21,980 nt of DNA, from positions 1 to 21,980 of the forward strand of contig JAPUUO010000013.1 in the NCBI GenBank assembly GCA_026967815.1, written 5' to 3'. A program made the translations under genes and the position numbers. Shown here piece by piece: positions 7,528-15,102 of the stretch. Each line of letters begins with the position of its first letter. Within the stretch, counting starts at the first letter, position 1. The notes beneath the pieces are model-generated. The model was not told the DNA's origin, did not search any database, and worked only from the letters and a program-made list of their open reading frames with translations. The stretch comes from Candidatus Bathyarchaeota archaeon. GTDB lineage: Archaea > Thermoproteota > Bathyarchaeia > Bathyarchaeales > Bathyarchaeaceae.

Positions 7528-9981
7528 ATGAAAACTCTGCCGAAGCAATGCGACATTCTCAAGATCGAAGAAAAATGGCAGAAAGAATGGGAAGAGATGG
7601 GCGTCTATCATTTTGATTGGAAAGACAAGCACCGTCCAACCTACGTGGTCGACACGCCGCCGCCGTATCCGTCAGGTGACTTTCACATGGGAAACGCCCT
7701 CAACCACACCTACTTCGACATAGTAGCCAGGTTCAAGCGTATGCAAGGTCACAACGTCCTCTTCCCTCAGGGCTTCGATTGCCACGGTCTCCCAACAGAA
7801 GTAGAAACTGAAGAGCATTACAACATCAAAAAGACCGAACTTCCACTGGAAGAATTCATAGGACTCTGCAACCAATTCGTAGACAAATACATCACCATCA
7901 TGCGAACAGCCATAAAACGTCTCGGCTGTAGCATAGACTGGACAACAGAATACCAAACTCGCAACCCCGACTACTGGCGCAAGACTCAACTCTCCTTTAT
8001 CCTCCTCCACAAAAAAGGCTACATTTACCAAGGAACTCATCCAATCAACTGGTGTCCCCACTGTGAAACCGCCATAGCCGACGCAGAAGTAGAGCACCAA
8101 CCAAAACAAGGCCAACTCCATACAATAAGATTCCAACTGGAAAACGGCCAACACAAAGCAATAGCCACCACACGACCAGAGCTACTATCCTCATGTGTAG
8201 CTGTCGCAGTCCACCCAGACGACGAACGATATCAAAAACACATCGGAAAAAATATCCGAATCCCAACAACTAACAGAGCAGTAAAAATCGTTGCAGACGA
8301 ACTCGCGGATCCAGACTTCGGAACAGGCGTGATGATGATATGCACCTACGGAGACAAAACAGATGTAAAAGCCGCAAAAACACGCAAACTACCAATCATC
8401 ATGTCCATAGATGAAGAAGGGAGAATGACAGAAAAAGCAGGAAAGTACGCCAACCTAGCCATAGAAGAAGCGAGAAGAGCCATAATTGCAGATCTTGAGA
8501 AACAGGGTCTCCTAGAAAAAAGCGAACTGATCCAACAGGAGGTGGGTCAATGCTGGAGGTGCAGAACACCCATAGAAATCCTGGAACGAAAGCAGTGGTT
8601 CATGAAGACCCGCCAACTCACTCCCCAAGTGGAAAAAACCGCAAACGATATCAAATGGTACCCAGACTACATGAAAACCCGCCTAATAGACTGGGCTCGT
8701 TCCCTAGAATGGGATTGGGTCATCAGCCGCCAAAGAGTCTTCGCAACCCCAATCCCTATCTGGTACTGCAGAAAATGCAATGAAATCATCCTAGCCGAAG
8801 AAGGCTGGCTCCCTATAGATCCCCGAAAAGACCCCCCCAAGATCAAAGACTGCCCCAAATGCGGCCACGACCAATTCATCCCTGAAACAGACGTTTTAGA
8901 CACATGGTTTGACTCCTCCATCTCATGCGCAGTCCACGCAGGCTGGCCAGACCGCAAAGACTGGCACCGCTTCTATCCTGCAGACGTACACCCCTCAGGC
9001 ACCGACATAATACGCACTTGGGCCTACTATCTGATGGTCCGCCACCTAGCTCTTTTCAACCAAACACCCTACAAAAGTTGCCTAATCAACGGTATGGTCC
9101 TAGGAACTGACGGAAGAATGATGCATAAATCCCTTGGAAACTACATAGCATCGCCGGAGGTCATCAGTAAATATGGGGCAGACGCCGCCCGCCAGTGGGC
9201 TGCAAGCGGAGGAGCAACTGGTTCAGACATTCCTTTCAGGTGGGCTGATGTGGAGTATGGATGGAGGTTTCTCAGAAAACTCTGGAATGCAGCGAGATTT
9301 GCCAGCCAACACCTACAAGATCATCGTCCAACTGAAAATGTGAAACTGGAGCTTTTAGACAGATGGCTGTTGAGCAAGTTGGCAAAGGTTGTCCAAAAGG
9401 CTACTTCGGCGCTGGAAGAATGCCAGTTCAACATTGCAGCTGAAGAGATTCGCAACTTTACTTGGCACACTTTCTGCGACTCCTATATTGAAGCTGTAAA
9501 GCATAGACTTTACAAGCCAGAAACCTACGGTGAGTCTAAGAGAAAAGCGGCACAGCATACACTTTACTTGGCGATTTACCGAATTCTCCAGTTGCTAGCA
9601 CCGATTATTCCGCATACAACCGAAGAGATTTACCAGACTCTCTATGCTGAAGATAAGAGACACCTGAGTATTCATGTTTCTCCGTGGCCAGTTCCAGACA
9701 AGACATTGATGGATGAAGAAGCTGAGAGATGCGGCGACTTGATAATAGCAGTGATAGAGGAGATTCGCAGGGACAAAGCTGAAAAAAAGAAGCCACTAAA
9801 CACCCTCATGAAGAATGTCACCATTTATGCTGGAACCGCCGAAAGCGCGCGAATTCTTAACCTAGCTCAAGAAAGCATCATAGGAACATGCAAAATAGCG
9901 AAGATGAAAATTTTGGCGCAGAAGGGAAAAGGCAAAGAAGTGCGAGACTATCCAAATGTCAGGTTTGTTGCTGAATATTAG
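7528..9981 (+). CDS. valS: Valyl-tRNA synthetase
   Basis: Class Ia synthetase charging tRNA-Val. The 817-residue protein has the HIGH-like HMGN (53-56) after PPPYPSGDF, WCPHC in the first zinc-type insert, an editing domain with ATTRPELL, CWRC near 346-349, WYCRKC (Cys414/417) paired with CPKCGH (Cys442/445), the DTWFDSS motif, and a KMSKS-equivalent MMHKS (531-535) followed by LGN. The C-terminal helical anticodon-binding domain contains APIIPHTTEEIYQ. No long C-terminal coiled coil is present, as expected for archaeal forms. KMSKS deviates: the first Lys is Met and the first Ser is His, while the second Lys (534) is kept. Third-position base use changes sharply near 9150, right after this motif. 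Stop overlaps that of aRF1 by 4 bp. Confidence 0.96.
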   Translation: MKTLPKQCDILKIEEKWQKEWEEMGVYHFDWKDKHRPTYVVDTPPPYPSGDFHMGNALNHTYFDIVARFKRMQGHNVLFPQGFDCHGLPTEVETEEHYNIKKTELPLEEFIGLCNQFVDKYITIMRTAIKRLGCSIDWTTEYQTRNPDYWRKTQLSFILLHKKGYIYQGTHPINWCPHCETAIADAEVEHQPKQGQLHTIRFQLENGQHKAIATTRPELLSSCVAVAVHPDDERYQKHIGKNIRIPTTNRAVKIVADELADPDFGTGVMMICTYGDKTDVKAAKTRKLPIIMSIDEEGRMTEKAGKYANLAIEEARRAIIADLEKQGLLEKSELIQQEVGQCWRCRTPIEILERKQWFMKTRQLTPQVEKTANDIKWYPDYMKTRLIDWARSLEWDWVISRQRVFATPIPIWYCRKCNEIILAEEGWLPIDPRKDPPKIKDCPKCGHDQFIPETDVLDTWFDSSISCAVHAGWPDRKDWHRFYPADVHPSGTDIIRTWAYYLMVRHLALFNQTPYKSCLINGMVLGTDGRMMHKSLGNYIASPEVISKYGADAARQWAASGGATGSDIPFRWADVEYGWRFLRKLWNAARFASQHLQDHRPTENVKLELLDRWLLSKLAKVVQKATSALEECQFNIAAEEIRNFTWHTFCDSYIEAVKHRLYKPETYGESKRKAAQHTLYLAIYRILQLLAPIIPHTTEEIYQTLYAEDKRHLSIHVSPWPVPDKTLMDEEAERCGDLIIAVIEEIRRDKAEKKKPLNTLMKNVTIYAGTAESARILNLAQESIIGTCKIAKMKILAQKGKGKEVRDYPNVRFVAEY

Positions 9982-11255
9982 TTGGAAAGTTTGAAGCGGA
10001 GAACTGCGGCCACACCGCCGAAAGATTTCTTTAGCATTTGTCCCTCTTCGGTTTGACCAGATATGACCTCAACTTCTGCTCCAGCTTGCTCCGCTAATTC
10101 GGCTAAGTCGTCGATGACTTCCTTTGTTTCTGCAAGGTCTAGTGTCGGCGTTTTGCATTTTGCGCATGGCTGTCCTGTAAGACTCTGCTTATACGCTAGG
10201 AACGCTTGACTTTGCATAATTTCTTGCTTTTGATAGTCGCAGTTGGTGCATTTGACAGTTGCTCTAACAAGGTCAAGGTCTTCTGATAACAGAAGGGTCT
10301 TCACGGCACCCATTTTCAAGCTTCTTCTCACTTCTTCTTCGCCGTAGGTAGCCAAATCTGTGTCATGTCCGATCTCGTAGAGAAACTGTTGCATAATGCG
10401 CTTTTCTTCCACATAACGTACTTTCTGCAGAATATCTGGAGCCTTATCCACTATTTCTTGAACTCCTTGCTCACCGACATAGGCAGTATCAATCGTATCT
10501 ATGATCTTGTCTTTCAGCATATAATTGAGAAAGTCTCCTTTTTCAAACTCGTTCTTAGTGAATCCTGGTCCGCCAATTATCAGTCCCTTCAAGTTAGGTA
10601 GAGACAAAAAAGCCTTGTTGGCGTGTTCCCCGACACGTTTATAGTAGCTTACAAGTTGGGCTTCTCTCAATCTCTCGAATCGACGCGCTGACTGTCCGCC
10701 AGCCCTATGCTTGCCGGCCACTCCTGAAGTGACTTCCTTTATGACCTGTAGACGGGTACCTTCAAGCGTTGCAAGAGCGGATGCAGTAGCATCGATAACC
10801 AGAATACCATAGGTTTCCTTTTCCTTGAGTAGATCCTGCAGATGCTCAGTGTGGAATCGGTTGTCACATCGGTACAGCCATATGTGAATGGGTTCAGGCG
10901 GGTCAATAACATAGGTTTCTATACGTTCACTTCCAGGCCCATTTTGCGGAATTGCTCCTGCAAACATAACTAGGCCATTCTTGGGTATTCCGCGGAAAAG
11001 TTTCAGGCGCTGCATCACTTTCGTGATGGCATCTTGGACATTCTTGCGCGTAGTGTCCGACTTGATATTGGATGCGGTTCCACGTTCCTGCTTCAACGTG
11101 GCTACAACATCACTTACTTGGCGCCCAGGCGGAACATAAAGCGAAACCAACTCGGTGCCTCTTCCTTCTTTGTGAGCCAGCGTTTCCAGTGCCCTTTTCA
11201 AACGAAACCTTTGCAGCGAAGTCCGTTTAGCTGTGCTCAATCTTGACGTCCACAC
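9978..11255 (-). CDS. prf1: Peptide chain release factor aRF1
   Basis: Archaeal class-1 release factor that reads all three stop codons and triggers peptidyl-tRNA hydrolysis. From the GTG at 11255 it is 425 residues: stop-codon recognition by TASNIKS (60-66) and YRCDNRF (YxCxxxF, 129-135), the catalytic GGQ (187-189) in GKHRAGGQSARRF, and a C-terminal C2C2 zinc site (Cys337, 340, 365, 368). All functional motifs are intact and length is normal. GTG is the most upstream reasonable start; an in-frame TTG at 11240 would shorten it by five residues. No strong Shine-Dalgarno sequence. Converges on valS: its TAA and the valS TAG share 9978-9981. Confidence 0.96.
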   Translation of the reverse strand: MWTSRLSTAKRTSLQRFRLKRALETLAHKEGRGTELVSLYVPPGRQVSDVVATLKQERGTASNIKSDTTRKNVQDAITKVMQRLKLFRGIPKNGLVMFAGAIPQNGPGSERIETYVIDPPEPIHIWLYRCDNRFHTEHLQDLLKEKETYGILVIDATASALATLEGTRLQVIKEVTSGVAGKHRAGGQSARRFERLREAQLVSYYKRVGEHANKAFLSLPNLKGLIIGGPGFTKNEFEKGDFLNYMLKDKIIDTIDTAYVGEQGVQEIVDKAPDILQKVRYVEEKRIMQQFLYEIGHDTDLATYGEEEVRRSLKMGAVKTLLLSEDLDLVRATVKCTNCDYQKQEIMQSQAFLAYKQSLTGQPCAKCKTPTLDLAETKEVIDDLAELAEQAGAEVEVISGQTEEGQMLKKSFGGVAAVLRFKLSN

Positions 11256-11566
11256 TTACCGTAACCCTACATCATAACCGAATAAATAAGAATTGCTCGC
11301 GAGTTTTCTTAACCGTTCTCTTGATGTAGATGTCTCAAGTCGAAATACCCGCACTGCATTCGAAGGCTTGCTGAGAAGGATTAAAATTAGGATAAGATGG
11401 ATATGTCTCAATGCAAGGAAAAATTCATGGCAACGGGAGAAGTAGTGAGAAAAGCAACGGCTAGATTCATCATATCACTCATTGCGCGCGCGTATTGCAG
11501 TGAACGCTTTATACTCTATCCAAGGTCTCAAAGCCTCTTCAACTCTCAGCAACTCCAAAACTCTGA

Positions 11567-11606
11567 AAAAGTAGTAATCCTATAGCTCCCAAAGACGACT
11601 ACTTTT
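11567..11606. repeat. 9-bp perfect inverted repeat upstream of tatD
   Basis: Arms AAAAGTAGT (11567-11575) and ACTACTTTT (11598-11606) with a 22-bp spacer. The right arm runs into a TATA-like CTTTTAAAC, so it may be an operator for tatD, or a stem followed by T4 that ends an upstream transcript. Confidence 0.4.
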
Positions 11607-11697
11607 AAACCCGCGAGGAATTCTATAGTAACCTTAAAATCTGAATCTCTGTGGCATCTAATCGTGACTATCGACACGGGTGATGCTAGCTATCAAT

Positions 11698-11702
11698 GAG
11701 GT
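11698..11702 (+). promoter_or_regulatory. Shine-Dalgarno site of tatD
   Basis: GAGGT, 6 nt before the ATG at 11709. Confidence 0.55.
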
Positions 11703-11708
11703 TGTAAC

Positions 11709-12473
11709 ATGTTCGTTGACACCCACGCTCATCTTCAATGGGCAAGTTTTGACAAAGACCGGGAACACGTGATAAGCCGAGCCAGAAAGGTCGGCGTGGA
11801 ACATCTCGTGAATATTGGATTTGATGTTGATGGTTGTAGAAAGGGTATTGAATTAGCTGAAAAGCATAAGGGGTTTTATGCAACTGTAGGAATTCATCCT
11901 CATAATGCCAGTCAACTGAACCAGAACGTCTTGGACAAGCTGAGGAAGTTGTGTGAAGAGACAAAGGTTGTAGCCATCGGAGAGATCGGACTGGACTACT
12001 ATCGAAACCTGTCGTCCAGGGAAGCCCAGAAAAAAGCGTTTACAGCCCAACTGCTCCTTGCCGAAGAGCTAGAGTTGCCAGTCGTTATCCACGATCGAGA
12101 AGCTCATCGGGACATTCTGGAAATACTTTCAGAGTTTTTTGGAAAGATAAGCGGTGTAATGCATTGCTTCTCAGGAAGCAGAGAAATGGCTGAGCAGTGT
12201 GTCAAGTCTAGGTTTTACATATCGATCGCGGGACCAGTTACCTTTCCTAACGCGCATAAACTGCGTGAAATCGCGAAATGGACAGACTTGAATAGGATTC
12301 TTCTTGAAACTGACAGCCCTTGGCTTGCCCCTCAAGATGTCAGGGGAAAACGGAATGAACCAGCTTTCCTTCTTTCTATAGCTAAGAAAATCGCCGAGCT
12401 TAGAGGTATCACTTTGGATGAACTGGCTGAAACAACCACCAGAAACGCCAAAGAAGTCTTCCAAATATCATAA
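11709..12473 (+). CDS. tatD: TatD family metal-dependent deoxyribonuclease
   Basis: Amidohydrolase-fold 3'-5' exonuclease family linked to DNA repair and turnover. The 254 residues include the N-terminal FVDTHAHL (His6, His8), GEIGLDYYR (Glu92), VVIHDREAH (His128), GVMHCFSGS (His152) and ETDSPWLAP (Asp202), which is the full TatD metal-binding set. Length matches the family. Start is set by the GAGGT Shine-Dalgarno at 11698-11702. It faces the MutY-like glycosylase gene, with 19 bp between the two stop codons. Confidence 0.95.
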   Translation: MFVDTHAHLQWASFDKDREHVISRARKVGVEHLVNIGFDVDGCRKGIELAEKHKGFYATVGIHPHNASQLNQNVLDKLRKLCEETKVVAIGEIGLDYYRNLSSREAQKKAFTAQLLLAEELELPVVIHDREAHRDILEILSEFFGKISGVMHCFSGSREMAEQCVKSRFYISIAGPVTFPNAHKLREIAKWTDLNRILLETDSPWLAPQDVRGKRNEPAFLLSIAKKIAELRGITLDELAETTTRNAKEVFQIS

Positions 12474-12492
12474 ACGGAGCGCGTGTTCATCA

Positions 12493-13218
12493 TCACCCAC
12501 TTGACAGTTTTCTGGGGTGTTTCCAAGCACATATCTCACTGACAAAACATGAGGAACATGCCGGATCACGAGCCTTGCACACAAGAGCTCCAAAATCGAT
12601 AAGAGCTTGATTAAAGATGTGTGCTTTGCCGGTGGGAACAAGGGTTTCGGCAACGTGCCAAATTTCTCTCTTTACACAGGCTTGCGTTGGGTTGCCTCGA
12701 ATGTCGAAGATACGCGTAATGAGACGCCGGACATTCGTGTCGACAATTGGAGCGTCTTTGTGGAACGCAAAACTAAGAATTGCGCCAGCGGTGTAGCGAC
12801 CAATTCCGTGAAACGCCATGAGGTCTTCCAACCTGCTCGGCAATTCGCCATCATACTCGTGTACAACGAATTTCGCAATCTGGTGTAGTCTTTCTGGCCG
12901 AAAGTTGTAACCCAACGGTCGCCACAATTGCTTTACTTCTTCTAAGGGGGCTGACGCTAGTGCTTCGAAAGTTGGGTAAACTGTAAACCACTCGTGGTAT
13001 TTTTCTATGACTCGAGCGACTTGAGTTTGGTGAAGCATCATTTCCGAAACAAGGATGTGATAGGGATCTCTGGTATGGCGCCAAGGTAAGTCTCGTCCAT
13101 GCCTGCCATACCACTGCAACAACTTGCGTTGAAAGATAAGAATCCTTTCTTTATCATGAATCTCTAAAGTGCTAACGTAGTCAGCTCCTCCGTCTTTTCG
13201 TCGTTGATTGTTGTCCAT
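12493..13218 (-). CDS. mutY: MutY-like A/G mismatch DNA glycosylase (HhH-GPD, 4Fe-4S)
   Basis: Base-excision repair glycosylase. From the ATG at 13218 (241 residues): LPWR with DPYHILVSEMMLHQTQV, including the MutY-type catalytic Glu59; helix-hairpin-helix HGIGRYTAGAILSFAF with Tyr142; catalytic Asp160 in PIVDTNVRR; and the iron-sulfur cluster cysteines Cys214-x6-Cys221-x2-Cys224-x5-Cys230. In MutY these remove adenine opposite 8-oxoguanine; related archaeal Mig enzymes remove thymine or uracil from G mismatches, and Tyr at 142 occurs in both. The NUDIX-like C-terminal domain of bacterial MutY is absent, as in many archaeal homologues. A TTG at 13230 gives four extra residues and is less likely. 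Confidence 0.88.
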   Translation of the reverse strand: MDNNQRRKDGGADYVSTLEIHDKERILIFQRKLLQWYGRHGRDLPWRHTRDPYHILVSEMMLHQTQVARVIEKYHEWFTVYPTFEALASAPLEEVKQLWRPLGYNFRPERLHQIAKFVVHEYDGELPSRLEDLMAFHGIGRYTAGAILSFAFHKDAPIVDTNVRRLITRIFDIRGNPTQACVKREIWHVAETLVPTGKAHIFNQALIDFGALVCKARDPACSSCFVSEICAWKHPRKLSSG

Positions 13219-13408
13219 AAAGGAAATCAACGCCCACTCGCGATAATAAGTACTTCCAATTACGGTCTGGGAGAATGGTTCGCCGGTTGCCCACGGAAAA
13301 CCACACTTACAGAATCGACTAGGCTTTATAAAATGAATAATTAATATCCAAACATCATCGATTTTGCTTCATTAACTACGAAAAGGCATAACAATCGCAA
13401 ATATCAAT

Positions 13409-13552
13409 ATGTGTACGGTGAAATGTGTGCCTACTGTGACAATTCCAGAAGGGCTGCACAAGAAAATACAAGACGCAGTCAAGAAAGGCGCATGTTGCAG
13501 TGTCGACCACTATATAGAGCGAACCCTAGAAGCATCGCTTGAAAAGAAATAG
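13409..13552 (+). CDS. Small ribbon-helix-helix (CopG/Arc-like) protein
   Basis: A 47-residue reading frame from ATG 13409 to TAG 13552. After a short Cys-containing N-terminus (Cys2, Cys6) comes PTVTIPEGLHKKIQDAVKK, a beta strand plus first helix, then GACCSVDHYIERTLEASLEKK, the turn and second helix. This is the pattern of ribbon-helix-helix DNA-binding domains (VxIPxxLxxxIxxxV...SVxxxIxxxL). Four cysteines in 47 residues are unusual for the family and suggest metal or redox sensing. A TATA-like TTTATAAAA lies at 13324-13332. No toxin partner is adjacent; the nearest genes are mutY-like (divergent) and a VOC gene (convergent). Confidence 0.72.
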   Translation: MCTVKCVPTVTIPEGLHKKIQDAVKKGACCSVDHYIERTLEASLEKK

Positions 13553-13609
13553 TACGTCCTGCCTTCAGCACGTAAATACCGATTCCGTTTACACAGTTCA
13601 TAATCTGAG

Positions 13610-13633
13610 AATGCGCACTCGTGCGCGTGCATT
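13610..13633. terminator. GC-rich hairpin between convergent genes
   Basis: The segment has GCGCAC-TC-GTGCGC, a perfect 6-bp stem, and an alternative outer pairing AATGC/GCATT. It lies between the RHH gene stop (13552) and the VOC stop (13636), a fitting place for a bidirectional 3'-end structure. No T-run follows, so this is a tentative call. Confidence 0.35.
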
Positions 13634-13635
13634 AA

Positions 13636-14223
13636 CTATGTTTCTTTTTTCCCATGAAATAGTTCGCTTCCTGCACCAGGATAAGTAATTCTAGCTGATC
13701 TGGGAGTACGCGTCTTGACTGTGGGCCATTTGTCCGGAAGTGGTTCTGAGCCTTCCAGGGTCACTTCAGAAGGATTAACATCTACAACAGTAGGAGTTTT
13801 CCTTATGTCCCTGCCTTGAACATTGACACTGAATTCGATCGGAATGCCGTTAGGGTCAAATGAGTAAATCGAATGAATGAACCCATGATCAATCACATCG
13901 GAAACACTGAAACCTGCGGCTTCAAGTCTATCTTTCAATTCCCACAGCTCGTCCTCACTTTCTAACCCAAATGAAACGTGGTCAAAAATGAAAGGACCGC
14001 TAACGGGTCTTCCATGGTCTTTCTTGGCCATTGGCTTCACACCTGACCATTCAAAAAAAGCCACCAAGTCTGTATCCGAAAGTTGGAAAAAGTAGTGTCT
14101 GTATCCAGGCCTGCCCAGACCAGCTACTAGCCGCATGCCAAGTAGGTCCCTCCAAAAACGAATAGTTCTGTCCATGTCGCCCGTGGCCATCGCGAGATGA
14201 TTCACACCATTAAACCTAACCAT
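13636..14223 (-). CDS. VOC superfamily dioxygenase/glyoxalase-like protein
   Basis: The 195-residue protein from ATG 14223 begins MVRFNGVNHLAMATGDMDRTIRFWRDLLGMRL, the classical first VOC module. Metal-ligand candidates are His9, His82 (IFDHVSFGL) and Glu130 (DPNGIPIEFSV), so unlike the other VOC gene in this window the metal site looks complete, as in glyoxalase I or extradiol dioxygenases. About 60 C-terminal residues rich in Pro and Thr extend beyond the fold. A GGAGT Shine-Dalgarno at 14231-14235 (7 nt upstream) fixes the start; the longer frame up to 14325 is not needed. It is the last gene of the redox cluster that begins with the peroxiredoxin. Substrate unknown. Confidence 0.85.
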   Translation of the reverse strand: MVRFNGVNHLAMATGDMDRTIRFWRDLLGMRLVAGLGRPGYRHYFFQLSDTDLVAFFEWSGVKPMAKKDHGRPVSGPFIFDHVSFGLESEDELWELKDRLEAAGFSVSDVIDHGFIHSIYSFDPNGIPIEFSVNVQGRDIRKTPTVVDVNPSEVTLEGSEPLPDKWPTVKTRTPRSARITYPGAGSELFHGKKET

Positions 14224-14261
14224 CACAATCACTCCAACACTGATAGTTTCTTCAGCCAAAT

Positions 14262-14441
14262 TTAAAGTGTTGCAGCGAAAGCTGCGCAGCCCATGAGAAA
14301 GGCTTTTGGAGCAGTATTCAAACACGTTGTGTCTTCTGGTCCATCGATTTCACCCTGCACGGCCCTATGTATACGCTTGACATCGCTTGGATACTCGCTT
14401 CTCGTTGCTTCGAAGATTTCTCCGTTTAGAGATCTACTCAT
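14262..14441 (-). CDS. 59-residue unknown protein coupled to the molybdopterin oxidoreductase
   Basis: Starts at ATG 14441, overlapping the TGA of the upstream oxidoreductase in an ATGA arrangement, with a strong GAGGAGAG Shine-Dalgarno at 14448-14455 (6 nt spacing). This layout indicates translational coupling, which is the best argument that the gene is real. The protein has a charged N-terminal part (EIFEATRSEYPSDVKRIHRA), two cysteines, and a short hydrophobic C-terminus (APKAFLMGCAAFAATL) that may form a partial membrane or interaction helix. It resembles no family I know. A role as a small partner of the oxidoreductase is inference from position only. Confidence 0.6.
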   Translation of the reverse strand: MSRSLNGEIFEATRSEYPSDVKRIHRAVQGEIDGPEDTTCLNTAPKAFLMGCAAFAATL

Positions 14442-15004
14442 GCATATCTCTCCTCGTTCCAAGGGTCAGCCGTGTTGCTGTATCCACGTTTTTCCCAGTA
14501 GCCCAATTCCTGTCTTTTAGTGAATCTCAGTTTCCTCACCCATTTTGCGCTCTTATAGGCATACTTTTTGGGGACTACTAGACGAAGTGGACCGCCATGT
14601 TCCAACTTCAAGGGTTGGCCGTCGAGCCGGTACGCCAGTAGCACATCAGCTTCTAACAAATCGTTGAGGGGTAAGCTCGTCGTGTAATCACCTTCTGCCA
14701 CCACCGTTACGTACTTGGCCTCTTCCAAAGGGTTGACGAGATCATGGATGACTTTGAATGGAACACCTTCCCACCTGTTGTCAAGCCTGCTCCACCCTGT
14801 TACACAGTGAAAATCGCTGGTGTTCACGGTTTTTGGAAGGTTCGTAAACTCCACATAAGTCAGCTTCACTGCATTCTTGACTAGACCTTCGACTGTAAAG
14901 TCCCATGTCTTCCGGTCAAACTCGGGTACGGGACCTACGTGCAAGACTGGATACTTGGAAGTGACTGTCTGATTTGGGGGAATCCTCGATTTCTTCTCAC
15001 TCAT
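14438..15004 (-). CDS. Sulfite-oxidase-type molybdopterin-dependent oxidoreductase
   Basis: 188 residues matching the molybdopterin-binding domain of the sulfite oxidase/MsrP (YedY) superfamily. FTVEGLV and LTYVEFTNLP precede TSDFHCVTGWSRLDNRWEGVPF, in which Cys67 should ligate molybdenum; then come GDYTTSLPL, DVLLAYRLDGQPL and GGPLRLVVPKKYAYKSAKWVRKL, typical cofactor-binding segments. No Tat or Sec signal is seen, so it is probably cytoplasmic, and no heme domain or dimerisation domain is attached. Such enzymes reduce or oxidise sulfur or sulfoxide compounds. Its neighbours, a peroxiredoxin upstream and a coupled 59-residue protein plus VOC gene downstream, suggest an oxidative-damage or sulfur-redox role. 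Confidence 0.9.
   Translation of the reverse strand: MSEKKSRIPPNQTVTSKYPVLHVGPVPEFDRKTWDFTVEGLVKNAVKLTYVEFTNLPKTVNTSDFHCVTGWSRLDNRWEGVPFKVIHDLVNPLEEAKYVTVVAEGDYTTSLPLNDLLEADVLLAYRLDGQPLKLEHGGPLRLVVPKKYAYKSAKWVRKLRFTKRQELGYWEKRGYSNTADPWNEERYA
14448..14455 (-). promoter_or_regulatory. Shine-Dalgarno site within the oxidoreductase 3' end
   Basis: GAGGAGAG on the minus strand, encoded by the last codons of the oxidoreductase, 6 nt before the overlapping ATG of the 59-residue gene. Confidence 0.6.
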
Positions 15005-15011
15005 GCCGGTT

Positions 15012-15102
15012 CACAGCTGAGGTGGTTGTTTCAAGAAGCGTGGCAATTTCGTCTGGAGGCACACTTGAGATTTTAGAGTAAATAATTTGAATTAGCGCTT
15101 TC
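15012..15102 (-). other. Gap with an untranslated-looking HTH-like open frame
   Basis: Between the peroxiredoxin stop and the oxidoreductase ATG a minus-strand frame without an ATG reads SEKALIQIIYSKISSVP then PDEIATLLETTTSAVNRHE and stops across the oxidoreductase start codon. The second half looks like a helix-turn-helix (EIATLLxTTTSAVNR). The only standard start is a GTG within it. It may be the tail of a lost regulator or chance. A 12-bp direct repeat, GAGGCACACTTG, occurs at 15056-15067 and again at 15130-15141 inside the peroxiredoxin end. Confidence 0.3.

Larger units (their letters stand above)
11256..11708. other. 453-bp stretch without a convincing gene
   Basis: Between divergent aRF1 and tatD. 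It contains an alternating GC run (GCGCGCGCG near 11484), a 9-bp perfect inverted repeat (11567-11606) and TATA-like elements (GCTTTATACT near 11508, CTTTTAAAC near 11603). A 62-codon plus-strand frame at 11397 is biased oddly and resembles no family; I do not call it. An unrecognised small RNA cannot be excluded. Confidence 0.4.

Noticed and set aside
7672..8154. 160-codon minus-strand frame inside valS
   Set aside because: It is a shadow of the C-rich third positions of valS; its composition (Val, Phe, Leu, Ser, Glu-rich) follows from that bias.
11318..11374. Possible C/D box small RNA (TTGATGT ... CTGA)
   Set aside because: Box C is imperfect and no internal D'/C' pair or terminal stem was found.
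11397..11585. 62-codon plus-strand frame in the aRF1-tatD gap
   Set aside because: No Shine-Dalgarno sequence, no domain pattern and low-complexity end; it also crosses a GC-alternating run and one arm of an inverted repeat. Looks like chance.
14224..14325. N-terminal extension of the second VOC gene to 14325
   Set aside because: The extension overlaps the 59-residue gene in another frame, and a good Shine-Dalgarno plus the canonical VOC start support ATG 14223.
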